A DNA stretch of 64,000 bases, taken from assembly GCF_040222385.1 (NCBI RefSeq), contig NZ_JAVKDF010000023.1, positions 62,001 to 126,000 of the forward strand, written 5' to 3'. Numbering within the stretch: the stretch's first letter is position 1; every line of letters begins with the position of its first letter. A program made the translations under genes and the position numbers. This DNA comes from Imperialibacter sp040222385. Its GTDB lineage: Bacteria > Bacteroidota > Bacteroidia > Cytophagales > Cyclobacteriaceae. Under the pieces are notes generated by a model that was given only the letters and a program-made list of their open reading frames with translations, did no database searches and was not told the DNA's origin. Positions 8,334 to 18,097 of this stretch are shown here, piece by piece.

Positions 8334-8867
8334 ATGACAAGAGAAGATAAGGCAGTGCTCATTGAAGAGCTGAAAGAGAAGTTTTCCAATAATGGTCACT
8401 TCTATATTACTGATGCTTCCGGTCTTTCTGTTGCTGAAGTGAACAACTTCAGAGGTAAGTGTTTCGATAGCGGGGTTGAATACCGTGTAATCAAGAATTC
8501 ACTTATCAGAAAGGCACTTGAGTCGTTAGAGGGTGATTTTTCACCACTCAATGACACAGCTTTGAAAGGATTTTCAGGCGTTCTTTTCTCAAAAGAAGAT
8601 GCAAAGGCTCCTGCTAAATTAATCAAAGACTTCAAAAAAGCTGATAAAGAAAGTCGACCTAAATTAAAGGCTGCTTCCATAGAAAAGGATTTATTCATCG
8701 GTGAACAGCATTTAGATATGCTTGTTAGCTTGAAGTCTAAGTCCGAACTGATCGGAGAGGTAATTGGATTGCTCCAATCTCCGGCCAAAAACGTGATTGG
8801 CGCTCTTCAGAGTGGTCAGCACAAACTGGCAGGTATCGTAAAGACCCTGTCAGAAAAAGAATCATAA
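8334..8867 (+). CDS. rplJ: 50S ribosomal protein L10
   Basis: Base of the L10-(L7/L12) stalk. 177 residues; the N-terminal segment through VSEL-like helices, EYRVIKNSLIRKAL and the C-terminal helix that binds L7/L12 dimers are recognisable. The ATG at 8334 follows a good GGAGGG ribosome-binding sequence inside the rplA end, uncommon in this phylum. No separate L10-binding leader fits in the 2-bp gap. Confidence 0.96.
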   Translation: MTREDKAVLIEELKEKFSNNGHFYITDASGLSVAEVNNFRGKCFDSGVEYRVIKNSLIRKALESLEGDFSPLNDTALKGFSGVLFSKEDAKAPAKLIKDFKKADKESRPKLKAASIEKDLFIGEQHLDMLVSLKSKSELIGEVIGLLQSPAKNVIGALQSGQHKLAGIVKTLSEKES

Positions 8868-8900
8868 ACGAACGTAGAAACAATTTAATTATTTTCAAAA

Positions 8901-9287
8901 ATGGCAGATTTGAAAGCATTCGCAGAGCAACTGGTTAATCTTTCTGTAAAAGAAGTTAACGAACTTGCGGCAATTCTTAAAGATGAGTATGGCATTGAGC
9001 CAGCCGCTGCTGCAGCTCCAGCAGCAGTTGCAGGTGGTGCTGCTGCAGGTGGTGGAGACGCCGCTGCAGAAGAGAAAAACTCATTTGATGTTATCCTTAA
9101 GTCAGCGGGAGCTGCTAAGCTTGCAGTTGTTAAGCTTGTAAAAGACCTTACTGGACTTGGCTTGAAAGAAGCTAAAGAACTAGTTGACGGTGCTCCTAAA
9201 GCAGTGAAAGAAGGCGTTGCTAAAGATGAGGCTGAAGCCCTTAAAAAGCAGCTGGAAGAAGCTGGAGCTGAAGTAGAATTGAAATAA
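8901..9287 (+). CDS. rplL: 50S ribosomal protein L7/L12
   Basis: Multi-copy stalk protein that recruits translational GTPases. 128 residues: N-terminal dimerisation helices, an Ala/Gly-rich hinge (about residues 34-55) and a C-terminal domain with the signature KLVKDLTGLGLKEAKELVDG near residue 78. The Ala/Gly hinge is GC-rich, which also creates a spurious opposite-strand open frame. Confidence 0.97.
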   Translation: MADLKAFAEQLVNLSVKEVNELAAILKDEYGIEPAAAAAPAAVAGGAAAGGGDAAAEEKNSFDVILKSAGAAKLAVVKLVKDLTGLGLKEAKELVDGAPKAVKEGVAKDEAEALKKQLEEAGAEVELK

Positions 9288-9325
9288 TTTACTTTGCCAC
9301 TTTTAGGTGGTGGCTCCAAGATAAT

Positions 9326-9378
9326 AGACCTGGCTAGTGCGTCAGGTCTTTTCCTGTTTGTGCTAATTTAGCTACAGG
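9326..9378 (+). terminator. two hairpins between rplL and rpoB (partial terminator/attenuator)
   Basis: AGACCTG (9326-9332) and CAGGTCT (9343-9349) form a 7-bp stem followed by TTTT. A second stem pairs CCTGT (9353-9357) with ACAGG (9374-9378), enclosing GCTAA/TTAGC. The position matches the known attenuator before rpoB in enterobacteria. I infer it lowers rpoBC expression relative to the ribosomal genes. Confidence 0.6.
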
Positions 9379-9431
9379 AAGAAATTTACAACAGGGTTTA
9401 TCCTTCTATTAAGAACTAAATCTTTAAAGCT

Positions 9432-12400
9432 TTGGCTAATAAAAAGACATCCGAAAGAATCAATTTCTCTTCCATTAAGCCAGTTATAGATTATCCTGAT
9501 TTTCTTGACGTGCAACTCCAGTCTTTCAAAGACTTTTTCCAATTGGAGACGCCCGCAGAAAAGAGAATCCAGGAGGGACTTTTCAAAGTGTTCGCCGAAA
9601 ACTTCCCTATTTCTGACTCAAGAGAGAACTTCGTTCTTGAATTCATTGACTATACTGTAGATCCTCCAAAGTATTCTGTAGATGAGAGTATCGACAGAGG
9701 TCTTACTTATTCGGTTCCGCTTAAAGCGAAATTAAGACTTTCCTGCAACGATGCAGACAACGAAGACTTCGAGACTATCGAGCAAGAGGTTTTCCTTGGA
9801 AATATTCCTTACATGACTGAGAAGGGGTCTTTCGTGATCAATGGTGCTGAGCGGGTAATCGTTTCTCAGCTTCACAGATCACCAGGCGTTTTCTTTGCTC
9901 AAAGTAAGCATACAAATGGCACCAAGCTTTATTCTGCAAGGATCATACCTTTCAAAGGCTCCTGGATAGAGTTTGCCACTGACGTGAACAACGTCATGTA
10001 CTCTTACATCGATAGGAAGAAGAAGTTTCCGGTAACCACTCTTCTGAGAGCTATTGGATACGGTACTGACAAGGACATTCTGGATTTATTCGGTTTGTCA
10101 GAGGAAGTTGAAGCCAACCAGAAGAACCTGAAGAAGATTGTAGGCAGAAAGTTGGCCGCCAGGGTGCTACGTACCTGGACGGAGGACTTTGTGGATGAAG
10201 ATACAGGCGAGGTTGTTTCTATCGACAGAAATGAGATTGTCCTCGAAAGAGATTCAATCATAGGAGAGGAAGACCTTGACACAATATTGGAGTCTGGCAC
10301 TAAGTCGATCATCCTGCACAGGGAGGATGTGAACGTAACAGACTACGCTATTATATATAACACCCTTCAGAAGGATAATTCTAACTCTGAAAAAGAAGCC
10401 GTTGAGCAAATCTACCGTCAGCTTAGAAATACAGAAGCGCCTGATGAACAAACTGCCAGGGATATTATCCAGAGCCTGTTCTTCAGTGACAAGCGTTACG
10501 ATCTGGGTGAAGTAGGCCGTTATAGAATTAACAAGAAATTAGGTCTTGACATATCTTTCGACGTTCGGGTGTTAACCACCGAGGACATTGTTAGAATTGT
10601 GAAATACCTCATCGGGTTGATCAACTCCAAAGCCGTAGTTGATGATATTGACCACCTTTCTAATCGTCGTGTTAGAACGGTAGGTGAGCAGTTGTACAGC
10701 CAGTTCTCTGTTGGTTTGGCCCGTATGGCCCGTACCATCAAAGAAAGAATGAACGTGCGTGACAATGAGGACTTCAAGCCTGTTGACTTGATCAACGCCA
10801 GAACGCTGTCTTCAGTAATCAACTCGTTCTTTGGTACCAACCAGCTTTCGCAGTTCATGGATCAAACCAACCCTCTTGCTGAGATCACTCACAAAAGGAG
10901 GATGTCTGCCCTCGGGCCAGGTGGTTTGTCAAGAGAGCGTGCAGGTTTCGAGGTTCGTGACGTACACTATACACACTACGGTCGCCTTTGTACCATTGAA
11001 ACACCGGAAGGGCCAAACATCGGTCTGATCTCTTCCTTGTGTGTGCATGCGAAAGTAAACAGCATGGGATTCATCGAGACGCCTTACCGCATGGTAGAGG
11101 GTGGTATCGTTGGAAACGACGTGTTTTACCTGACCGCCGAGGAAGAAGATACACATTATATTGCCCAGGCCAATGCGCCAATTGATGACAAGGGTAAGTA
11201 TCTGAACGATAAAGTAAAGGCTCGTTTTGAAGGTGACTTCCCAGTTGTGGAGCCGCCTACCCTTAAGTACATGGACATTGCTCCTAACCAGATTGTTTCT
11301 GTGGCGGCGTCAATGATTCCATTCCTTGAGCATGATGATGCCAACCGTGCTTTGATGGGATCGAACATGCAGCGCCAGGCAGTTCCACTTCTTCGTCCGC
11401 AGGCGCCAATCGTTGGTACCGGACTTGAGGGAAGAATTGCAAAAGACTCAAGAACGCTGGTAACAGCCGAAGGAAATGGCGAGGTTGTTTTTGTAGATGC
11501 TAAGAAAATAGTTGTTAGATACGATAGAGACGACGAAGGTGAACTAATCAGCTTCGATAACGAAAACGTAGAATACAACCTTATTAAGTTCAGAAGAACT
11601 AACCAGGACACATGTATCAACCTGAAGCCTATTGTTTTCAAAGGGCAGAAAGTGGTAACTGGTCAGATACTTTGCGAAGGGTTTGCGACTGAACAAGGCG
11701 AATTGGCCCTTGGCCGTAACCTCCAGGTGGCATTCATGCCATGGCAGGGATACAACTTCGAGGATGCGATCGTTATTTCTGAGAAAGTTGTTCGTGACGA
11801 TATCTTTACTTCAATTCACATCGAAGAGTTTGAACTTGAAGTAAGAGATACGAAACGTGGTGAAGAAGAACTTACTTCTGAAATCCCTAACGTTAGCGAA
11901 GAGGCTGTTAAAAACCTTGACGAGAACGGTATTATCAGGATCGGTGCAGACGTAAAAGAAGGCGATATCCTTATTGGTAAGATCACACCTAAGGGAGAAA
12001 CAGATCCAACTCCTGAAGAGAAACTCCTTAGAGCAATCTTCGGCGACAAAGCTGGTGATGTGAAAGATGCTTCTTTGAAAGCCTCGCCATCGCTTAGAGG
12101 TGTTGTTATTGACACCAAGTTATTCTCTCGCCCCAAGAAGGACAAAGACCTTAGAAGCAAGTCTAAGAAAGAAGTGGAAGTACTTAAGAGTAAGTATTCC
12201 AACCAGCTTCTTGAGCTTCGCAACCGAATGGTGAAGAAGCTGACTACGCTTCTTGAAGGCAAGACGTCGCAAGGTGTTAAGCATAAGTTCGGCGATGAGT
12301 TGATCTCCAAAGGGGTGAAATTCAATGGTCGTAACATCGATGAGAATCTGTTCCCACCTAAGAACGTTTATAGAGACGAAAGTAACTACAACGTTCCTGA

Positions 12401-13298
12401 GGAGGCTAACCTGATTTCCGATGTAAATCTTGATAACTGGACAACCGATGCTCATGTGAATGAGAACATTGTGAAGTTGGTCAAGAACTACATGAAGGCA
12501 AGGAATGAAGTTGCCGGTGATTTCAAGAGAGCAAGATTCACTCTTGAGGTAGGTGATGAATTACCTGCTGGCATCGTTCAGCTGGCCAAGGTTTACGTCG
12601 CTAAAAAACGTAAGCTGAAAGTAGGTGATAAAATGGCCGGCCGTCACGGTAACAAGGGTGTGGTTGCAAAGATCGTGCGTGAAGAGGATATGCCTTTCAC
12701 TGAGGATGGAAATCCGGTTGACGTGGTTCTTAATCCGCTTGGTGTACCTTCTCGTATGAACATTGGTCAGATATACGAAACTGTACTTGGATGGGCAGGT
12801 TTGAAGTTGGGTCGCAAGTATGCCACACCAATCTTTGATGGTGCTTCAATGGAGCAGGTAGCAGCAGAGTTGAAGGAAGCAGGTTTGCCCGATTTCGGTA
12901 GAACTTATCTGACCGATGGCCTTACCGGTGTTCGTTTCGATCAGCCTGTTACAGTCGGTGTGATTTATGTGCTGAAACTTGGTCACCTCGTTGACGACAA
13001 AATGCACGCTCGTTCAATCGGACCCTACTCTCTTATTACCCAGCAGCCGCTTGGTGGTAAGGCGCAGTTTGGTGGTCAGCGATTTGGTGAAATGGAAGTT
13101 TGGGCACTTGAAGCATTCGGTGCATCCAACATCCTTCAGGAAATCCTTACCATTAAGTCCGATGATGTTGTTGGCCGTGCCAAAGCATATGAGGCGATAG
13201 TGAAAGGTGAGAACATGCAGAAGCCTGGAATTCCGGAATCATTCAACGTATTGGTTCACGAACTCCGTGGTTTGGCACTTGAAATCACTCTTGACTAA
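9432..13298 (+). CDS. rpoB: DNA-directed RNA polymerase subunit beta, TTG start
   Basis: Beta subunit of RNA polymerase, containing half of the active site and the rifampicin pocket. 1288 residues; recognisable stretches are the rifampicin region around FMDQTNPLAEITHKRR (the usual SQFMDQ), ETPEGPNIGLI, KVGDKMAGRHGNKGV and the C-terminal GGKAQFGGQRFGEMEVWAL. The start must be TTG at 9432: the next in-frame codon upstream that matters is a TAA at 9417 and there is no ATG between, while MANKKTSERINFSS is the expected N-terminus. Followed after 46 bp by rpoC. Confidence 0.96.
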   Translation: MANKKTSERINFSSIKPVIDYPDFLDVQLQSFKDFFQLETPAEKRIQEGLFKVFAENFPISDSRENFVLEFIDYTVDPPKYSVDESIDRGLTYSVPLKAKLRLSCNDADNEDFETIEQEVFLGNIPYMTEKGSFVINGAERVIVSQLHRSPGVFFAQSKHTNGTKLYSARIIPFKGSWIEFATDVNNVMYSYIDRKKKFPVTTLLRAIGYGTDKDILDLFGLSEEVEANQKNLKKIVGRKLAARVLRTWTEDFVDEDTGEVVSIDRNEIVLERDSIIGEEDLDTILESGTKSIILHREDVNVTDYAIIYNTLQKDNSNSEKEAVEQIYRQLRNTEAPDEQTARDIIQSLFFSDKRYDLGEVGRYRINKKLGLDISFDVRVLTTEDIVRIVKYLIGLINSKAVVDDIDHLSNRRVRTVGEQLYSQFSVGLARMARTIKERMNVRDNEDFKPVDLINARTLSSVINSFFGTNQLSQFMDQTNPLAEITHKRRMSALGPGGLSRERAGFEVRDVHYTHYGRLCTIETPEGPNIGLISSLCVHAKVNSMGFIETPYRMVEGGIVGNDVFYLTAEEEDTHYIAQANAPIDDKGKYLNDKVKARFEGDFPVVEPPTLKYMDIAPNQIVSVAASMIPFLEHDDANRALMGSNMQRQAVPLLRPQAPIVGTGLEGRIAKDSRTLVTAEGNGEVVFVDAKKIVVRYDRDDEGELISFDNENVEYNLIKFRRTNQDTCINLKPIVFKGQKVVTGQILCEGFATEQGELALGRNLQVAFMPWQGYNFEDAIVISEKVVRDDIFTSIHIEEFELEVRDTKRGEEELTSEIPNVSEEAVKNLDENGIIRIGADVKEGDILIGKITPKGETDPTPEEKLLRAIFGDKAGDVKDASLKASPSLRGVVIDTKLFSRPKKDKDLRSKSKKEVEVLKSKYSNQLLELRNRMVKKLTTLLEGKTSQGVKHKFGDELISKGVKFNGRNIDENLFPPKNVYRDESNYNVPEEANLISDVNLDNWTTDAHVNENIVKLVKNYMKARNEVAGDFKRARFTLEVGDELPAGIVQLAKVYVAKKRKLKVGDKMAGRHGNKGVVAKIVREEDMPFTEDGNPVDVVLNPLGVPSRMNIGQIYETVLGWAGLKLGRKYATPIFDGASMEQVAAELKEAGLPDFGRTYLTDGLTGVRFDQPVTVGVIYVLKLGHLVDDKMHARSIGPYSLITQQPLGGKAQFGGQRFGEMEVWALEAFGASNILQEILTIKSDDVVGRAKAYEAIVKGENMQKPGIPESFNVLVHELRGLALEITLD

Positions 13299-13307
13299 AA
13301 AATCCCA

Positions 13308-13323
13308 AGGGGCTTAGGCCCCT
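13308..13323 (+). other. short hairpin between rpoB and rpoC
   Basis: AGGGGC (13308-13313), loop TTAG, GCCCCT (13318-13323). There is no T-run, so a processing or mRNA-stability element is more likely than a terminator. Confidence 0.45.
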
Positions 13324-13344
13324 CAACCATATATAAATAACATT

Positions 13345-16300
13345 ATGGCGTTCAGAAAAAATAAGAAAATTACAAGCGACTTCTCTAAGGTTACTATTAG
13401 TTTGGCGTCTCCTGAATCGATTCTGGAGAGCTCGCATGGTGAGGTTACACAGCCTGAAACCATCAACTATAGAACCTATAAGCCTGAAATGGGTGGTCTT
13501 TTCTGCGAAAGAATTTTCGGACCTGTAAAAGACTGGGAATGTCACTGTGGTAAGTATAAAAGAATACGTTATAAAGGGATTATCTGTGACCGTTGCGGTG
13601 TAGAGGTGACAGAGAAGAAGGTACGCCGTGAGCGCATGGGCCATATCGAACTGGTGGTGCCTGTTGCTCATATCTGGTATTTCCGTTCTCTTCCAAATAA
13701 GATCGGTTATCTCCTTGGTCTTCCAACCAAGAAGCTTGACCAGATCATCTACTATGAGAGATATGTAGTTATTCAGCCAGGCTTGAAAGCCGAGGATGGT
13801 ATCAACTACCTCGACTTCCTTACGGAAGACGAATACCTCGATATTCTCGATAAAATTCCTAGAGAGAACCAAAGCCTTGACGACTCTGACCCTAACAAGT
13901 TCATCGCTAAGATGGGTGCGGAAGGATTAGAAATGCTTCTTTCGAGAATTGAGCTTGACTCACTTTCATACGATCTTCGCCATCAGGCGTCAACCGATAC
14001 TTCTCAGCAGCGTAAGGCGGAAGCCTTGAAGAGGCTGAAAGTGGTTGAAGCATTTAGAGATGCTCGTACCCGTATTGAAAACCGTCCCGAGTGGATGGTG
14101 ATCCGTATGGTGCCTGTTATTCCACCTGAATTGCGTCCATTGGTTCCATTGGACGGTGGTAGATTCGCTACTTCTGACTTGAACGACTTGTACAGAAGGG
14201 TAATCATCAGAAACAATCGTCTGAAGAGACTTATTGATATCAAAGCGCCGGAAGTAATCCTTCGTAACGAGAAGAGAATGCTTCAGGAAGCGGTTGACTC
14301 ATTATTTGACAACTCAAGAAAAGTGAACGCCGTGCGTTCGGATGGTAACAGAGCTTTGAAATCGCTTTCAGACATGCTGAAAGGAAAGCAAGGCCGTTTC
14401 CGTCAAAACCTTCTTGGTAAAAGGGTTGACTACTCTGGTCGTTCAGTAATTGTGGTGGGACCGGAGCTTAAAATGCATGAGTGTGGTCTGCCTAAGGACA
14501 TGGCCGCTGAGCTTTTCAAGCCGTTTATTATCAGGAAGCTGATTGAAAGAGGTATTGTAAAGACTGTTAAGTCTGCCAAGAAAATCGTTGATCGTAAGGA
14601 TCCTGTAGTTTGGGATATTCTTGAAAACGTATTGAAAGGGCATCCTGTACTGCTTAACCGTGCTCCAACGCTGCACCGGTTAGGTATCCAGGCATTCCAG
14701 CCTAAGCTGATCGAAGGAAAAGCAATCCAGCTTCACCCTCTTGTTTGTACTGCCTTCAACGCAGACTTTGACGGTGACCAAATGGCCGTTCACGTGCCGC
14801 TTGGCCACGAAGCAATTCTTGAGGCTTCAACGCTGATGCTTGCTTCTCACAATATTATGAACCCTGCGAACGGTGCTCCTATTGCTGTACCTTCTCAGGA
14901 CATGGTATTGGGTCTGTATTACATCACCAAAGGCCGGAAATCTACAAAGGATCATCCTGTAGTGGGAGAGGGTAGAACCTTCTATAATGCGGAAGAAGTT
15001 ATTATCGCTATCAATGAGGACAGACTTTCAAAGCATGCCTATATCAAAGTGAGAACGAAAGTTCTTAACGAGAACAATGAGCTTGAAACCAAAATCATCG
15101 AGACAGTAGCTGGAAGGGTTATTTTCAACCAGAACGTTCCCGAGGAAGTGGGTTATGTGGATGAGCTTCTGACCAAGAAGAAACTTCAGTTGATTATCGG
15201 TACCGTGTTCAAAATCACTGGTATGGCCAGAACTGCTAAGTTCCTGGATGATATCAAAGAGCTTGGATTTAAGTCTGCTTATATCGGTGGTCTTTCTATT
15301 GGCTTGAATGATATTAAGATTCCAGAGGAGAAGGAAACGATGATCGAAACTGCGAAAGCGGAAGTAGACGTGGTTTGGAATAACTACCTGATGGGTCTTA
15401 TCACGGATAACGAACGTTACAACCAGGTAATTGACATCTGGACTCGTATTAACTCTCAGTTGACTGGCACACTGCTTAAGCAACTGGAAGAGGACGATCA
15501 GGGATTCAACTCGATCTACATGATGATGCACTCAGGTGCTCGAGGATCTCGTGAACAGATTCGTCAGCTGGGTGGTATGCGTGGTTTGATGGCCAAGCCT
15601 CAAAAAAACCTTCAGGGTTCTGTTGGTGAAATCATCGAAAACCCGATCCTTTCTAACTTCAAAGAAGGCCTGGACGTAATCGAGTACTTTATCTCTACCC
15701 ACGGTGCGAGAAAAGGTCTTGCAGATACCGCCCTTAAAACGGCGGATGCGGGTTATCTTACCCGTCGTTTGGTGGACGTAGCGCAGGACGTTGTTATCAA
15801 CGAAGATGACTGCGGTACACTGAGAGGTATCGTTGTTACGGCCTTGAAAGATAACGAAGATGTAGTGGAGCCTTTATCTGAGAGAATTCTTGGTAGGGTG
15901 ACAGTACATGATGTATTTGATCCGATCACTGACGAACTTATCGTTTCAGCAGGTGATGAAGTAACTGAGGAGCTTGCAGCCAGAATTGATGCTACCAGCA
16001 TTGAGGAGGTGGAAATTCGCTCAGTACTTACGTGCGAAACCCGCCTGGGAGCTTGTGCCAAGTGTTACGGTCGTAACCTTGCCTCTGGCCGTATGGTGGA
16101 GATAGGGGAGGCTGTTGGTGTTATTGCTGCGCAGTCGATCGGTGAGCCAGGTACTCAGCTTACACTTCGTACGTTCCACGTGGGTGGTACTGCATCGAAC
16201 ATCGCAGTAGATGCTAGCATTCGGGCGAAGTTTGACGGAATTGTTGAATTCGAAGGTCTACGCTCTGTTAAAACTACCAATGATGAAGGAGAAAGCATCA

Positions 16301-17667
16301 ATGTAGTAATGGGACGTTCTGGCGAGATAAAAATAAAGGATGCGAAGTCTGATAAAATATTTATCAGCAATCACGTTCCTTACGGTGCATTCCTGAAGGT
16401 GAAAGATGGAGAGAAGATAGAGAAAGGACAGGAACTGTGTTTCTGGGATCCATATAACGCAGTAATTCTATCAGAGTTTGATGGTACTATTGATTTCGAT
16501 GCAATCGAAGAGGGAATTACCTTCAAAGAGGAGTCGGATGAGCAGACAGGTCACAGAGAGAAAGTAATTATTGACACAAAAGATAAGACGAAGAACCCTG
16601 CCATTGTTGTAAATGGAAAGGGAGAAGAGTCGAAAGGATATAATATCCCTGTAGGCGCTCACTTGGCGGTAGACAAAGGCCAGAAGGTAAAAGCTGGACA
16701 GATCCTGTCTAAGATACCTCGTATGACTTCTAAATCAAGAGATATCACCGGTGGTCTGCCAAGGGTAACAGAATTGTTCGAAGCACGTAACCCTTCCAAC
16801 CCGGCTGTGGTGAGTGAGATCGACGGTGTGGTTACTTACGGCGGTATTAAGCGTGGTAATCGTGAAATCTACATCGAGTCTAAGGACGGAGTGAAGAAGC
16901 GTTACCTGGTTTCACTTTCCAAGCACATCCTTGTTCAGGACAACGACTTTGTGAGAGCTGGCGATGCCTTGTCTGATGGTGCTATTACACCTGCAGATAT
17001 TCTTTCCATCAAAGGGCCTACAGCTGTTCAGGAGTACCTTGTAAATGAGATACAGGAAGTATACCGTCTGCAGGGTGTGAAGATCAACGATAAGCATATT
17101 GAGGCCATAGTGAGCCAAATGATGCAGAAAGTTGTGATTCTGGATCCGGGAGACACTAGTTTCCTACCTGGACAAACTTGCGACAAGTTTGCTTTTCGTG
17201 AAGAGAACGATAATATTCTCGACAAGAAAGTAGTGATGGACGCCGGTGATTCGGAGAATCTTAAGCCAGGTCAAATCATTTCTTCTCGCAGGCTGAGAGA
17301 TGAGAATTCCAGCCTTAAGAGGCGTGACCTTAAGATCGTAGAGGTGCGCAGCGCTGAACCAGCTGTTTCCAAGCCGTCGCTTCAGGGAATTACCCAGGCG
17401 TCGTTGGACACTGAAAGTTTCATATCTGCTGCTTCGTTCCAGGAGACTACCAAGGTGTTGAGCGAAGCCTCTATTCGTGGCAAGGCCGATCACCTGAAGG
17501 GGCTTAAGGAAAATGTAATCGTAGGTCATCTGATTCCGGCTGGTACAGGAAGGCGTAATTTCCAAAGGGACGTTGTTGGTTCCAAGGAAGAATACGAGGC
17601 ACTGACTGCAAGGGATAGAGACAGAGAGCAACAAACTGAGGAAAGATCTTTCGAGATCAGCAAGTAA
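13345..17667 (+). CDS. rpoC: DNA-directed RNA polymerase subunit beta'
   Basis: Catalytic beta' subunit. 1440 residues. Visible are the N-terminal zinc-binding CHCGKYKRI...CDRCGVEVT, the magnesium-binding NADFDGDQMAVHVP with its three aspartates, the bridge/trigger region with GSVGEIIENPILSNFKEGL, the second zinc cluster CETRLGACAKCYGR, and the C-terminal rudder/clamp parts. Length fits Bacteroidota. It is followed after 6 bp by the DUF3467 gene. Confidence 0.98.
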   Translation: MAFRKNKKITSDFSKVTISLASPESILESSHGEVTQPETINYRTYKPEMGGLFCERIFGPVKDWECHCGKYKRIRYKGIICDRCGVEVTEKKVRRERMGHIELVVPVAHIWYFRSLPNKIGYLLGLPTKKLDQIIYYERYVVIQPGLKAEDGINYLDFLTEDEYLDILDKIPRENQSLDDSDPNKFIAKMGAEGLEMLLSRIELDSLSYDLRHQASTDTSQQRKAEALKRLKVVEAFRDARTRIENRPEWMVIRMVPVIPPELRPLVPLDGGRFATSDLNDLYRRVIIRNNRLKRLIDIKAPEVILRNEKRMLQEAVDSLFDNSRKVNAVRSDGNRALKSLSDMLKGKQGRFRQNLLGKRVDYSGRSVIVVGPELKMHECGLPKDMAAELFKPFIIRKLIERGIVKTVKSAKKIVDRKDPVVWDILENVLKGHPVLLNRAPTLHRLGIQAFQPKLIEGKAIQLHPLVCTAFNADFDGDQMAVHVPLGHEAILEASTLMLASHNIMNPANGAPIAVPSQDMVLGLYYITKGRKSTKDHPVVGEGRTFYNAEEVIIAINEDRLSKHAYIKVRTKVLNENNELETKIIETVAGRVIFNQNVPEEVGYVDELLTKKKLQLIIGTVFKITGMARTAKFLDDIKELGFKSAYIGGLSIGLNDIKIPEEKETMIETAKAEVDVVWNNYLMGLITDNERYNQVIDIWTRINSQLTGTLLKQLEEDDQGFNSIYMMMHSGARGSREQIRQLGGMRGLMAKPQKNLQGSVGEIIENPILSNFKEGLDVIEYFISTHGARKGLADTALKTADAGYLTRRLVDVAQDVVINEDDCGTLRGIVVTALKDNEDVVEPLSERILGRVTVHDVFDPITDELIVSAGDEVTEELAARIDATSIEEVEIRSVLTCETRLGACAKCYGRNLASGRMVEIGEAVGVIAAQSIGEPGTQLTLRTFHVGGTASNIAVDASIRAKFDGIVEFEGLRSVKTTNDEGESINVVMGRSGEIKIKDAKSDKIFISNHVPYGAFLKVKDGEKIEKGQELCFWDPYNAVILSEFDGTIDFDAIEEGITFKEESDEQTGHREKVIIDTKDKTKNPAIVVNGKGEESKGYNIPVGAHLAVDKGQKVKAGQILSKIPRMTSKSRDITGGLPRVTELFEARNPSNPAVVSEIDGVVTYGGIKRGNREIYIESKDGVKKRYLVSLSKHILVQDNDFVRAGDALSDGAITPADILSIKGPTAVQEYLVNEIQEVYRLQGVKINDKHIEAIVSQMMQKVVILDPGDTSFLPGQTCDKFAFREENDNILDKKVVMDAGDSENLKPGQIISSRRLRDENSSLKRRDLKIVEVRSAEPAVSKPSLQGITQASLDTESFISAASFQETTKVLSEASIRGKADHLKGLKENVIVGHLIPAGTGRRNFQRDVVGSKEEYEALTARDRDREQQTEERSFEISK

Positions 17668-17673
17668 GTAGCT

Positions 17674-18003
17674 ATGGCAAAAGAAGAAAAGGACCCTAAA
17701 AAGAATCCTAATCAGATTAACATAGAGCTTTCAGAAGAAATTGCTGAAGGCGTATATGCTAACCTAGCCATGATTGCTCACTCAAACAGTGAATTCGTTA
17801 TTGATTTTATAAGACTGATGCCCGGTGTACCAAAGGCAAAGGTTAAATCGAGAATTGTCATTACTCCAGAGCATGCCAGGCGACTCCTGGCGGCTTTGGA
17901 GGAAAATGTCCGAAAATACGAAGATACCTTTGGCACAATTAAAACAACCAATGAGTTACCCAAGTTTCCAATGAATTTTGGGGGCACAGTCGGTGAAGCA
18001 TAG
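17674..18003 (+). CDS. DUF3467 family protein
   Basis: Small soluble protein of 109 residues with no known function. Recognised as DUF3467 by EEIAEGVYANLAMIAHSNSE, FVIDFIRLMPG and ITPEHARRLLAALEENV. It starts 6 bp after the rpoC stop and the next promoter begins 26 bp after its stop, so it is very likely the last gene of the rpoBC transcript. The association suggests a role near transcription or translation, but that is inference only. No signal peptide or membrane segment. Confidence 0.88.
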   Translation: MAKEEKDPKKNPNQINIELSEEIAEGVYANLAMIAHSNSEFVIDFIRLMPGVPKAKVKSRIVITPEHARRLLAALEENVRKYEDTFGTIKTTNELPKFPMNFGGTVGEA

Positions 18004-18028
18004 TTGAATAATTATTCGCCATCAATTC

Positions 18029-18060
18029 TTTGCACTAAAAATTATAAATCCATATCTTTG
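18029..18060 (+). promoter_or_regulatory. promoter of the rpsL-rpsG-fusA-rpsJ operon
   Basis: TTTG at 18029-18032, a 20-bp gap and TATCTTTG at 18053-18060. The predicted start is near 18064, 34 bp before rpsL. Confidence 0.78.
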
Positions 18061-18061
18061 C

Positions 18062-18078
18062 GTTCCATTTTTTGGAAC
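18062..18078 (+). promoter_or_regulatory. dyad at the rpsL operon transcription start
   Basis: GTTCCA (18062-18067), TTTTT loop, TGGAAC (18073-18078). The layout and T5 loop match the dyad at 6284-6306. Confidence 0.55.
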
Positions 18079-18097
18079 ACAGAAAAATACAGTCTAA

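Noticed and set aside
8885..9319. Minus-strand 144-residue open frame
   Set aside because: Opposite strand of rplL, kept open by the GC-rich Ala/Gly hinge codons; no recognisable product.
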